From: Aquirufa nivalisilvae
Lineage (GTDB): Bacteria; Bacteroidota; Bacteroidia; Cytophagales; Spirosomataceae
DNA length: 64,000 nt
Reading direction: 5' to 3'
NCBI RefSeq assembly: GCF_004307455.1
Contig: NZ_SEWX01000005.1
Coordinates: 186,001 to 250,000 of the forward strand
Shown here: piece by piece, positions 36,948 to 44,385 of the stretch
Layout of the letters: each line of letters opens with the position of its first letter
Position numbering within the stretch: the first letter of the stretch is position 1
Program-made: the position numbers and the translations under genes
The notes under the pieces: model-generated
What the model saw: the letters and a program-made list of their open reading frames with translations, nothing else
The model's database searches: none
Told to the model about the DNA's origin: nothing

Positions 36948-37988
36948 ATGCCAGAGATTATGCAAAGTAACGACATCATATTTTACACCACCCCAGCAGG
37001 TCATGTGAATATTGAAGTAGTTTTTAATAATGAAACATTTTGGCTTACCCAAAAAGTCATGGCAGAATTATTTGGGGTAAAAGTACCAGCCATTAGTAAG
37101 CACTTAACTAATATTTATGCGGAAGGTGAATTAACTTCATCTACGACTATTTCCAAAATGGAAACAGTGGTAAATAGAGGTTTTAGGGGCGAAGTTTCTG
37201 AAAAATTAGATTTTTACAACTTAGACGCTATTATTGCCGTAGGCTACAGAATAAATAGCTATCAGGCGACACAATTCCGCATTTGGGCAACCAAAACGCT
37301 TAAGGAGTTTATTGTCAAGGGCTTTGTGTTAGATGATGAACGTTTGAAACAAGGCAAGCGCTTTGGCAAAGATTACTTTGATGAACTCTTAGAACGCATC
37401 AGAGAAATTAGAGCCAGTGAAAGACGTTTTTACCTCAAAATCACGGACATATATGAGCAGTGCAGTATAGACTATAATAAGGATGCAGAAATAACACAAT
37501 TGTTTTTTAAAACAGTTCAAAACAAACTGCATTGGGCTATTACAGGCAAAACAGCAGCCGAACTAATAGCACAAAGAGCTGATGCCAGTAAACCCAATAT
37601 GGGTTTAACTACTTGGAAAAATGCACCCACTGGCAAAGTATTAAAAGGTGATATTGGCACAGCAAAAAACTATATGCAAGAAAAAGAAATCAAAGAGTTG
37701 GAGCGTATCGTTAGCATGTATTTAGATTTTGCAGAACTGCAAGCCGAAAGGCAAGTACCAATGAAGATGGTAGACTGGGTAACAAGATTAGATGCTTTCT
37801 TGCAATTCAACGAATATCAAATACTTAAAGATGCAGGAAAAGTAAGCCACGAGGTAGCAATGAAACTGGTAGAAAAAGAGTTTGCAAAATTTAGGGTAAT
37901 TCAAGACCAAAATTTTGTAAGTGATTTTGAAAATCATGTTAAAAAGGTAGTTAACTCTACCAAATCTACTAGTGGTAAAAATTTGTGA
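36948..37988 (+). CDS. rhuM: RhuM-family protein (virulence protein RhuM-like)
   Basis: The 346-residue protein matches RhuM, first named from Salmonella pathogenicity island 3. It has an N-terminal winged-helix-like block (IEVVFNNETFWLTQKVMAEL, then FGVKVPAISKHLTNIYAEGEL), a central block (YRINSYQATQFRIWATKTLKEFIVKGF) and a helical C-terminal half. The biochemical function is not established; in many genomes RhuM genes are scattered, mobile and next to restriction or Fic genes. Here it sits alone between mnmE and a VOC gene, with a more A-rich codon choice than its neighbours, which suggests transfer. I chose the first ATG; a TTG further upstream is in frame, and ATG 36960 is also possible. 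Confidence 0.85.
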   Translation: MPEIMQSNDIIFYTTPAGHVNIEVVFNNETFWLTQKVMAELFGVKVPAISKHLTNIYAEGELTSSTTISKMETVVNRGFRGEVSEKLDFYNLDAIIAVGYRINSYQATQFRIWATKTLKEFIVKGFVLDDERLKQGKRFGKDYFDELLERIREIRASERRFYLKITDIYEQCSIDYNKDAEITQLFFKTVQNKLHWAITGKTAAELIAQRADASKPNMGLTTWKNAPTGKVLKGDIGTAKNYMQEKEIKELERIVSMYLDFAELQAERQVPMKMVDWVTRLDAFLQFNEYQILKDAGKVSHEVAMKLVEKEFAKFRVIQDQNFVSDFENHVKKVVNSTKSTSGKNL

Positions 37989-38039
37989 AAATATAAAACT
38001 TTCAAATTAATGAATTGGTAAGCTATACAGTATAAATAT

Positions 38040-38474
38040 ATGCCCAAAATCAGCACCTACGTCAATTTTCCTGGAAATGCAGAAGAGGCATTTCTCTTTT
38101 ATCAATCGATTTTCAAGACCGAGTTTGTCAATGGCATTCAACGTTTTGGCGAATTGCCAGTTGATGAGAATCAACCTCCTGTGCCCGATTCTATTCAGCA
38201 CATGGTTTTACACATAGAACTACCTCTATTGAATGATCATATCTTGATGGCTAGCGATGCTCCTGCTGAGCTGGGTTTTAGTGTAAGCACAGGTAATAAC
38301 ATGCACATTTGTGTGGAACCAGATAGTAAAGAAGAAGCGCAACGAATTTTTGATGGATTGTCAGATGGTGCTGTCATCACCATGCCTATTCAAGATATGT
38401 TTTGGGGTGCCTATTATGGGACTTTAACCGATCAGTTTGGTATCAATTGGATGATTACCTTTACAGCCAAATAG
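38040..38474 (+). CDS. VOC-family protein, PhnB-like
   Basis: The 144-residue protein is a single glyoxalase/bleomycin-resistance fold unit of the PhnB type: YVNFPGNAEEAFLFYQSIF at the start, HMVLHIELPLLNDHILMASD in the middle, and WGAYYGTLTDQFGINWMI at the end. PhnB-like proteins bind metals and small ligands, but the substrate is mostly unknown. A short gap (40 bp) separates it from the CrtA-like gene. Confidence 0.85.
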   Translation: MPKISTYVNFPGNAEEAFLFYQSIFKTEFVNGIQRFGELPVDENQPPVPDSIQHMVLHIELPLLNDHILMASDAPAELGFSVSTGNNMHICVEPDSKEEAQRIFDGLSDGAVITMPIQDMFWGAYYGTLTDQFGINWMITFTAK

Positions 38475-38514
38475 CAAGTGAACCAAACCTCGTCGATTCC
38501 TAGAAAATAGACTC

Positions 38515-39189
38515 ATGCAATTCATCACCATTCGGTTTTTTCATATTGCAGGTTTTGGACAAAAGCTTAAAGCTTTTTCTTTGATGGGGAAATTGAGAAC
38601 TAATCCTTGGCAAGCTGATGGTTTACTATTTGCTAAACAATTAGGAACAGGAGCTGGGAAAGGCTTTTCTATTTGGCCAGATTGGGGCACCTATGCTTTT
38701 TTAGGTCTTTGGGAGAAAGAAGATGCTGCGCAGCATTTTTTTGAACATGATAAACGCTGGCTCGAATTTTCAGGTTTATGTCAATCGATTTCAGGATGGG
38801 ATGCCACGCCATGGAAAGGACATGGTACTTGGAATAATTTACAACCTTTTGAATTTGAAGAAGATCATGAGCCTTGGGATGGACCAGTGGCCGTTATTAC
38901 GCGTGCTAGCATCCGTCGCTCACAAGCTTTACGATTTTGGATGAATGTGCCCTCTTCTAGTCGAGGTATTGAAAATCAAGCCGGCCTTATTTACGCTAAA
39001 GGAGTAGGGGAGATTCCCTTGTTTGAACAAGCAACATTCAGTCTGTGGGAAAATGTGCAGGCCTTGGATGCCTTTGCTTACCGTTCTCGATCCCATGCCC
39101 CCATGATTAAAAAAACGAGGCAATATCAATGGTATTCAGAGGAGATGTTTATAAGGATGAAAACCAAGAGAATTAATGGTGAATGGTAA
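38515..39189 (+). CDS. CrtA-like (spheroidene monooxygenase-family) protein
   Basis: The 224-residue protein resembles CrtA, a heme-dependent oxygenase that adds a keto group at C-2 of acyclic carotenoids. Recognisable parts are the N-terminal TIRFFHIAGFGQK region, GAGKGFSIWPDWGTYAFLGLW (about 42-62), and the C-terminal FAYRSRSHAPMI followed by WYSEEMF (about 185-212). No other carotenoid gene (crtB, crtI, crtY) is in the window. A role in keto-carotenoid pigments of Cytophagales is an inference. The 3' end of the gene merges into an inverted repeat starting at 39171. Confidence 0.8.
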   Translation: MQFITIRFFHIAGFGQKLKAFSLMGKLRTNPWQADGLLFAKQLGTGAGKGFSIWPDWGTYAFLGLWEKEDAAQHFFEHDKRWLEFSGLCQSISGWDATPWKGHGTWNNLQPFEFEEDHEPWDGPVAVITRASIRRSQALRFWMNVPSSSRGIENQAGLIYAKGVGEIPLFEQATFSLWENVQALDAFAYRSRSHAPMIKKTRQYQWYSEEMFIRMKTKRINGEW

Positions 39190-39298
39190 ATTGTGAATGG
39201 TAAATTATATTGATTGATATCGAAGTTTATATTCTATTCAGTAATTAACCATTCACAATTTACCATTTACCATTCACAATTTACCATTTCCAATTACC
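39171..39298. repeat. Heptad-built inverted repeat between CrtA-like gene and glnK
   Basis: Both arms are made of short repeated words: GAATGGTAAATT / GTGAATGGTAAATT on the left (39171-39207) and the complementary CCATTCACAATTTACCATT words on the right (39242-39298). The left arm can pair with the right over about 30 bases with only two mismatches, the right arm being slightly longer by repeat slippage. The arms extend into the stop regions of both convergent genes. It probably acts as a bidirectional terminator. A second element with a different word is at 54186-54260. Confidence 0.7.
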
Positions 39299-39635
39299 TT
39301 ATTGCTTCCACTCCTCTAGTTCTAGTTCTGATACGAATCGCATCTTGCACATCATAAATGAATATTTTGCCGTCTCCAGTATTGCCTTCTGAGGCATTAT
39401 CTAAAATGACATCAATGCATTTTTCAAGATTTTCGTCACTTACTACGCATATAATCATCACCTTGGGAAGTAAAATCAAGGACTTCTCTGTACCACGGTA
39501 AATCTCCGAATAGCCTTGTTGTAATCCCGCTCCACGCACAGGAACAACGGTCATACAAGGGATGTTGGCATCAATTAGCCCTTTTTGGATGGCTTTTAAT
39601 TTAGATGGCTTAACTATGGCTTCTACTTTTTTCAT
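39294..39635 (-). CDS. glnK: P-II family nitrogen regulator (GlnB/GlnK-like)
   Basis: PII proteins are trimeric sensors of 2-oxoglutarate and ATP/ADP that plug AmtB. The 113-residue protein has the T-loop GYSEIYRGTEKSLILLPKV (41-59) and C-terminal GDGKIFIYDVQDAIRIRTRTRG. The position equal to the uridylylated Tyr51 is lysine here, while Tyr46 is present, so classical GlnD uridylylation is unlikely. It lies 18 bp after amtB on the same strand, the standard amtB-glnK pair. I use glnK because of the linkage. Confidence 0.93.
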   Translation of the reverse strand: MKKVEAIVKPSKLKAIQKGLIDANIPCMTVVPVRGAGLQQGYSEIYRGTEKSLILLPKVMIICVVSDENLEKCIDVILDNASEGNTGDGKIFIYDVQDAIRIRTRTRGVEAIR

Positions 39636-39653
39636 GTGTGTTTCCCTTTCTGC

Positions 39654-40895
39654 TTATTCAAATGTGGTATATGATTCAACTCCAAATTCCACGGCGTCAA
39701 TACCAGCCGACTCTGCTTTGTAACTTAATCGGATACCGATGGTACTCTTTAGTAGCTTAAATATCGCGAATGTAGCGCTAAAAGAAAAGATGCTGATAAC
39801 ACCTACTCCCATCAATTGAATCAACAATTGCTCACTTTGACCTGTAGTCAATAATCCATTCTTTTCTGAAAATAAGCCGACCGCTACTGTACCAAAAAAA
39901 CCATTCACACCATGTACGGCAATTGCCCCAACTGGATCATCAATTTGCATTTTGTCAATTAATACAACCGCCACATCTACCAAGATACCAGCAACAAATC
40001 CAATGACTAAGGCACTTTCAGGGCTAACCACATTACAGCCAGCAGTTACAGCTACTAAGCCAGCCAAAACTCCATTGATAACCATGGTGATGTCCACTTT
40101 TTTATAGCGAAGAAAAGTGTACAACATCGTAGAGATACCGCCCATTGCTGATGCTAAAAAGGTATTGGTAGCTACTGATCCAATTAAATCCCATTTACCA
40201 ACGGCTGCTAACGTAGAGCCAGGATTAAATCCAAACCAACCAAACCAAAGTAAAAAAGCACCAACTGCAGATAGGGTTAAATTATGTCCTGGAATAGCAT
40301 TAATACTACCATCTTCATTATATTTTCCAATTCTAGGTCCTAAAACAATAGCACCAGCCAAAGCGGCAAATCCACCCATGGCATGTACAGCTGCCGATCC
40401 AGCAAAATCATTAAATCCTTTCAAGGCAAACCAACCTTGTGGATTCCATACCCAATGCGCTACCAATGGATACATAAAGGCACAGAAAATAGTTACATAA
40501 ATGGCGTATGCCCACATTTTCATTCGTTCTGCTACTCCTCCAGAAACAATGGAAATAGCAGCAATGGCAAATCCCATTTGAATAAACCAAAATAATTTAT
40601 TGGAAATGGTGAGACCTAAACCTAAATCTCCTAAATTGATTCCGAAATCGAATAAACCTGTTCCGTAGGCAATACCAAATCCTACTGCATAAAAGGCTAT
40701 TCCGCCAAACATGATGTCAATCATGACTTTGGCAATGATACTAACTGCGTTTTTTGAACGGACAAAGCCTGCTTCTAATAGAGCAAAGCCTCCTTCCATT
40801 TGAAAAATGAGCGCTCCACAAAGTGCCACCCAGACAGTATCAATAGCATGTGTAAGTTCGACTTGCTGAGCCGCAAGGGAAATGGTGTTATTCAT
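39654..40895 (-). CDS. amtB: Ammonium transporter AmtB
   Basis: AmtB is the trimeric inner-membrane ammonium channel. The 413-residue protein has about 11 membrane helices, with conserved segments FQMEGGFALLEAGFVRSKN, GGVAERMKMWAY, FAGSAAVHAMGGFAALAGA and AIAVHGVNGFFGTVAVGLF that carry the pore histidines. Family members usually have a signal peptide; here the N-terminus is short and begins a membrane segment near residue 20. It is first in an operon with glnK. An inverted repeat CGAAATT-N7-AATTTCG lies upstream at 40927-40947. Confidence 0.95.
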   Translation of the reverse strand: MNNTISLAAQQVELTHAIDTVWVALCGALIFQMEGGFALLEAGFVRSKNAVSIIAKVMIDIMFGGIAFYAVGFGIAYGTGLFDFGINLGDLGLGLTISNKLFWFIQMGFAIAAISIVSGGVAERMKMWAYAIYVTIFCAFMYPLVAHWVWNPQGWFALKGFNDFAGSAAVHAMGGFAALAGAIVLGPRIGKYNEDGSINAIPGHNLTLSAVGAFLLWFGWFGFNPGSTLAAVGKWDLIGSVATNTFLASAMGGISTMLYTFLRYKKVDITMVINGVLAGLVAVTAGCNVVSPESALVIGFVAGILVDVAVVLIDKMQIDDPVGAIAVHGVNGFFGTVAVGLFSEKNGLLTTGQSEQLLIQLMGVGVISIFSFSATFAIFKLLKSTIGIRLSYKAESAGIDAVEFGVESYTTFE

Positions 40896-40926
40896 GATTT
40901 TGTTTCTGTTTTTAACCTTATTTCTG

Positions 40927-40947
40927 CGAAATTATATTAAAATTTCG
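40927..40947. promoter_or_regulatory. Inverted repeat upstream of amtB
   Basis: CGAAATT and AATTTCG form a perfect 7-base inverted repeat with a 7-base spacer, 32 bases before the amtB ATG. It may be an operator for nitrogen control or chance in AT-rich DNA. Confidence 0.3.
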
Positions 40948-41018
40948 AAAATGGCCTTATTTTTTAACCCTTTAAAACAAAATTTTTACGTTTTTTATCA
41001 AAAATCTATTTAAAACTT

Positions 41019-42941
41019 ATGTTAAATTCTAAATTCATTGCAAAAGTAGCTTTTTTACTACTAGGCATACATGTATCACTTTTAGCTCAACAAGCCCCCT
41101 TAATTCCTATTCCTGTAAAAGCTGTTTATCCTCAAGGTTTTTATAGTTTGCCGAGCCGGGTTATCATTGCTGCACCCAAAAATGAAAACTTGCAAGTAGC
41201 CGTTAAAAATTTGACTGATCGTTTAGAAAAGACAGCTATGCGAAAGGTACAGATGCTTTGGGATGCAAGTTCACAAGCTGATTTAGCACAAATTCGCTTA
41301 GTTTTATCGAATCAGCCTATTGCTAATTTGGGTAATGAAGGATATACTTTAACTGTAAATGCAAAGGGAATTGTCATTACTGCCAACAAACCAGCAGGTA
41401 TATTTTATGGTATTCAAAGCTTGATCCAATTGATGCCTAAAGAAATAGAATCAAATCAGTCTATTATTAAACCTTCATGGAAGATTCCATTTGCGCAAAT
41501 AACGGATTATCCTCGTTTTGCATGGAGAGGTTTGATGCTCGATGTTGCAAGGCACTTTTTCAATAAAGACCAGGTGAAACAGTTCATCGATGAGATGGTA
41601 GCTTATAAATACAATATTTTACACTTTCATTTAACTGATGATGAAGGTTGGAGAGTCGAAATTAAATCTTTCCCCAATTTGACAAAAAAAGGTGCTTGGA
41701 ATGTCCCTAAGGTGGGTCGTTTTACCGAATTTTCTAAGCCTGAACCGAATGAACCCCGCACCCAAGGTGGATTTTTTACCAAAGAAGATATTCAAGAAAT
41801 TGTATCTTATGCTAAAGGACGTTTTGTAAATGTAATGCCTGAAATCGATGTTCCTGGTCACTCCATGGCCGCTATTGCATCATATCCAGAACTTTCCTGT
41901 ACTCCTGAAGCGGTGAATTATCAAGTTATTTCGGGCGAACCTTTTATCGATTGGTCACATGGACATGCCGTTGCTCTGCAAGACAATACCTTATGTCCTG
42001 CTAATGAGAAGGTCTATACCTTCTTAGATAAAGTATTTACCGAAGTAGCCGAAATGTTCCCTTTTGAATACATTCACATGGGAGGAGATGAATGCCCTAA
42101 AAACTATTGGGAAAAGAATCCTCAAATTTTAGCCATGATGCAAAAGGAGAACCTTAAAACTCCGCAAGAGGTTCAAGCCTTTTTTACTCGTCGCTTGGAA
42201 AAAATCATTACTTCTAAAGGAAAGAAAATGATGGGATGGGATGAGATTTTAGAAGGTGGAGGTTTACCAAAAAACACGGCTGTGATGTCGTGGAGGGGTA
42301 TTGCTGGTGGTGTTCAAGCTGCTAAGGATGGACACGAAGTGGTGATGACTCCTAATAATCATGTTTATGTCGATTTAATGCAAGGCGATGCAGCTATCGA
42401 ACCACCTGTCTATGAAACAGTTCGTTTGCGTGATTCTTATGCCTTCAATCCGGTACCTGAGGGAGTTGATGCCAAGCTAGTGAAAGGCGGCCAAGCTAAT
42501 TTATGGTCAGAGCAATTATTTACTTACCGTCATTTACAGTACATGTTATTCCCTCGTGCATGGGCAGTATCTGAAGCGTTGTGGTCTCCACAAGAAAATA
42601 GAAATTGGGATAATTTTGTTAGCCGTGTTGAACATCATTTTGGTCGTTTTGACCAAGCAGAAAAGAAATATGCTCCAAGTATGTATGATGCCATCATTCA
42701 AGTTGGGAAAAATGAGCAAGGTCAATTGTGGGTAGAATTAAGCACTGAAGTGAATCCATTATCTGTTCACTATAGTTTTGATTACTCATATCCAGATAAC
42801 TTTTATCCAGCTGCCACAGGTAAAGTGATTATTCCAAAGGATGCTTTAGAGATGCGGATGATTTCTTACCGTGGCAAAGAAAAAGTAGGTCGGATGATGA
42901 CTATATCTATTGAAGATTTGAAAAAACGTTTAAAGAAATAA
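41019..42941 (+). CDS. Beta-N-acetylhexosaminidase, GH20
   Basis: The 640-residue secreted enzyme removes terminal N-acetylglucosamine or -galactosamine from glycans or chitin oligomers. It has a signal peptide (MLNSKFIAKVAFLLLGIHVSLLAQ), a GH20b N-terminal domain (about 25-160), and a catalytic barrel starting at RFAWRGLMLDVARHF. The catalytic Asp-Glu pair is at about 357-358 in HMGGDECPK. It is followed by an alpha/beta hydrolase gene after one base, so they form an operon. Confidence 0.93.
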   Translation: MLNSKFIAKVAFLLLGIHVSLLAQQAPLIPIPVKAVYPQGFYSLPSRVIIAAPKNENLQVAVKNLTDRLEKTAMRKVQMLWDASSQADLAQIRLVLSNQPIANLGNEGYTLTVNAKGIVITANKPAGIFYGIQSLIQLMPKEIESNQSIIKPSWKIPFAQITDYPRFAWRGLMLDVARHFFNKDQVKQFIDEMVAYKYNILHFHLTDDEGWRVEIKSFPNLTKKGAWNVPKVGRFTEFSKPEPNEPRTQGGFFTKEDIQEIVSYAKGRFVNVMPEIDVPGHSMAAIASYPELSCTPEAVNYQVISGEPFIDWSHGHAVALQDNTLCPANEKVYTFLDKVFTEVAEMFPFEYIHMGGDECPKNYWEKNPQILAMMQKENLKTPQEVQAFFTRRLEKIITSKGKKMMGWDEILEGGGLPKNTAVMSWRGIAGGVQAAKDGHEVVMTPNNHVYVDLMQGDAAIEPPVYETVRLRDSYAFNPVPEGVDAKLVKGGQANLWSEQLFTYRHLQYMLFPRAWAVSEALWSPQENRNWDNFVSRVEHHFGRFDQAEKKYAPSMYDAIIQVGKNEQGQLWVELSTEVNPLSVHYSFDYSYPDNFYPAATGKVIIPKDALEMRMISYRGKEKVGRMMTISIEDLKKRLKK

Positions 42942-42942
42942 A

Positions 42943-43722
42943 ATGATGAAGAAATTCCTTTTCTTATTATGTGGCTTATTCCTAAGCCTGGGCGCATTTT
43001 CACAAGCTATATTTGAAAAAAGAGAATTAGCTTTTGGTCCTGATCAAACTTTGCCATATCAAATTCTTTACCCTTCCAATATGGAAAAAGGGAAGAAGTA
43101 CCCCGTTATTTTGTTTTTGCATGGGGCTGGAGAAAGGGGGAGCGACAATGAAAAACAATTGACACATGGATCCAAATTGTTTTTAGATCCTAGCAATCAA
43201 TCGAAATACCCTGCCATTGTGATATTCCCGCAATGTCCAGCTAATTCCTATTGGTCTACCGTGAAAATTGATCGTAACACCAAGCCGACAACTTTCATAT
43301 TTGAATATCCTAAAGAACCCAATTGGCCTTTGGCAGCTGCTGTCAATATTGTCAAAAGCTTAGTCAAGGAGAAAGTGGCAGATAAGAAGCGCTTATACAT
43401 CATGGGATTGTCCATGGGAGGAATGGGTACTTTTGAAGCCATTTCAAGAAACCCTAAAATGTTTGCCGCTGCGGCTCCCATTTGTGGAGGAGCTGATTTG
43501 CATTTTGTTAAAAAATATGCCAAAAAACTACCTTTATGGATTTTCCATGGCGATGCTGATGCAGTGGTACCAGTAAGACATTCTAGAGAGGCAGTTGCTG
43601 CCTTAAAAGAAGCGGGTGCCAATCCTACTTATACCGAATATCCAGGGGTAAATCATAATTCATGGGATAATGCATTCAAAGAACCTGAATTATTTTCTTG
43701 GATGTTTTCTCACAAAAAATAA
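42943..43722 (+). CDS. Secreted alpha/beta hydrolase (feruloyl/acetyl esterase or depolymerase-like)
   Basis: The 259-residue protein has a signal peptide (MMKKFLFLLCGLFLSLGAFSQ). It then has the oxyanion region LFLHGAGERGSDN, the nucleophile GLSMGGMG (Ser about 157), the Asp in WIFHGDADAVVPV and the His in GVNHNSW. This is the prolyl-oligopeptidase/PHB-depolymerase-like (CE1-like) layout. Paired with GH20, an esterase acting on polysaccharide decorations is a reasonable guess, not proven. A terminator-like hairpin follows 29 bases after its stop. Confidence 0.82.
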   Translation: MMKKFLFLLCGLFLSLGAFSQAIFEKRELAFGPDQTLPYQILYPSNMEKGKKYPVILFLHGAGERGSDNEKQLTHGSKLFLDPSNQSKYPAIVIFPQCPANSYWSTVKIDRNTKPTTFIFEYPKEPNWPLAAAVNIVKSLVKEKVADKKRLYIMGLSMGGMGTFEAISRNPKMFAAAAPICGGADLHFVKKYAKKLPLWIFHGDADAVVPVRHSREAVAALKEAGANPTYTEYPGVNHNSWDNAFKEPELFSWMFSHKK

Positions 43723-43731
43723 TAACTAATT

Positions 43732-44385
43732 ATGCTGTTAAGCATCTTACTATACCTCCAGGTAGCTTTATTACCTGGAGGTATTTTTAATATTTCAGGG
43801 GCATCTACGGCCTCAACAACCAACTATTTACAGGTTAAGAAAGGCTATGTGATGTCTTATGATGGGGTGCAAGGGAAAGCCAATTGGGTGGCTTGGACTT
43901 TGACTGCCTCGGATATAGGTGAAGTGCCTAGATCCAATCGTTTTAGGCAAGATGAGGACTTACCAAGGCAATTTAAAAGAATAGAAGCGGATGATTATAA
44001 ACACAGTGGTTACGACAGGGGGCATTTGTGTAATTCTGAAGATCGGTCTTCAAGCTCTTTTCTAAATGCAGAGACATTTCAAATGTCCAACATGATTCCT
44101 CAAACTCCCGAATTAAATCGTGGTCCATGGGAGCGTTTAGAAGCCTATTGTCGAAAATTGGCCAAAAGAGGCCAAAAATTGACTATTTATGCCGGTGGTC
44201 TAGGCGTATTAGATAAAATTGGGAACGAAGTAGTTATCCCCAAATATTGTTGGAAAGTAGTCGTAAGTCAGGAAAAAACCTGGTATCTATTATTTCCCAA
44301 TTCTCATGAATTGCATCCAAACTGGCAAACATTTGCCACCTCTAAAACTAATTTAGAGAAAATGACGGGGTTGCGATTTCCTTAG
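43732..44385 (+). CDS. DNA/RNA non-specific endonuclease
   Basis: The 217-residue protein shows the beta-beta-alpha-metal nuclease signature DRGH (95-98) and the magnesium-binding asparagine region MIPQTPELNRGPWERLE (121-137), like Serratia nuclease. The N-terminus is hydrophobic but lacks the usual positive charges; it may be a signal peptide. The ATG at 43732 is needed, as the conserved NYLQVKKGYVMSYD segment leaves no later usable ATG. Codons 7-19 overlap a perfect 13-bp hairpin with a T-run. Its stop overlaps the stop of the convergent GH105 gene. Confidence 0.85.
   Translation: MLLSILLYLQVALLPGGIFNISGASTASTTNYLQVKKGYVMSYDGVQGKANWVAWTLTASDIGEVPRSNRFRQDEDLPRQFKRIEADDYKHSGYDRGHLCNSEDRSSSSFLNAETFQMSNMIPQTPELNRGPWERLEAYCRKLAKRGQKLTIYAGGLGVLDKIGNEVVIPKYCWKVVVSQEKTWYLLFPNSHELHPNWQTFATSKTNLEKMTGLRFP
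43752..43788 (+). terminator. Intrinsic-terminator-like hairpin inside the start of the nuclease gene
   Basis: ATACCTCCAGGTA (43752-43764) and TACCTGGAGGTAT (43772-43784) form a perfect 13-bp stem with a 7-base loop, followed by five T residues. It should end transcripts of the GH20-esterase operon, yet lies inside the nuclease reading frame. Confidence 0.7.

Noticed and set aside
39171-39298. Word repeats considered as a mini CRISPR or IS end
   Set aside because: No spacers of constant length and no transposase or target duplication; an inverted repeat at convergent ends fits better.
40117-40595. Plus-strand reading frames opposite amtB
   Set aside because: They are complements of the membrane-helix codons of amtB and have no start region of their own.
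43732-43790. Nuclease start moved downstream of the hairpin
   Set aside because: The conserved NYLQVKKGYVMSYD region leaves no ATG, GTG or TTG in frame after the hairpin that keeps it.
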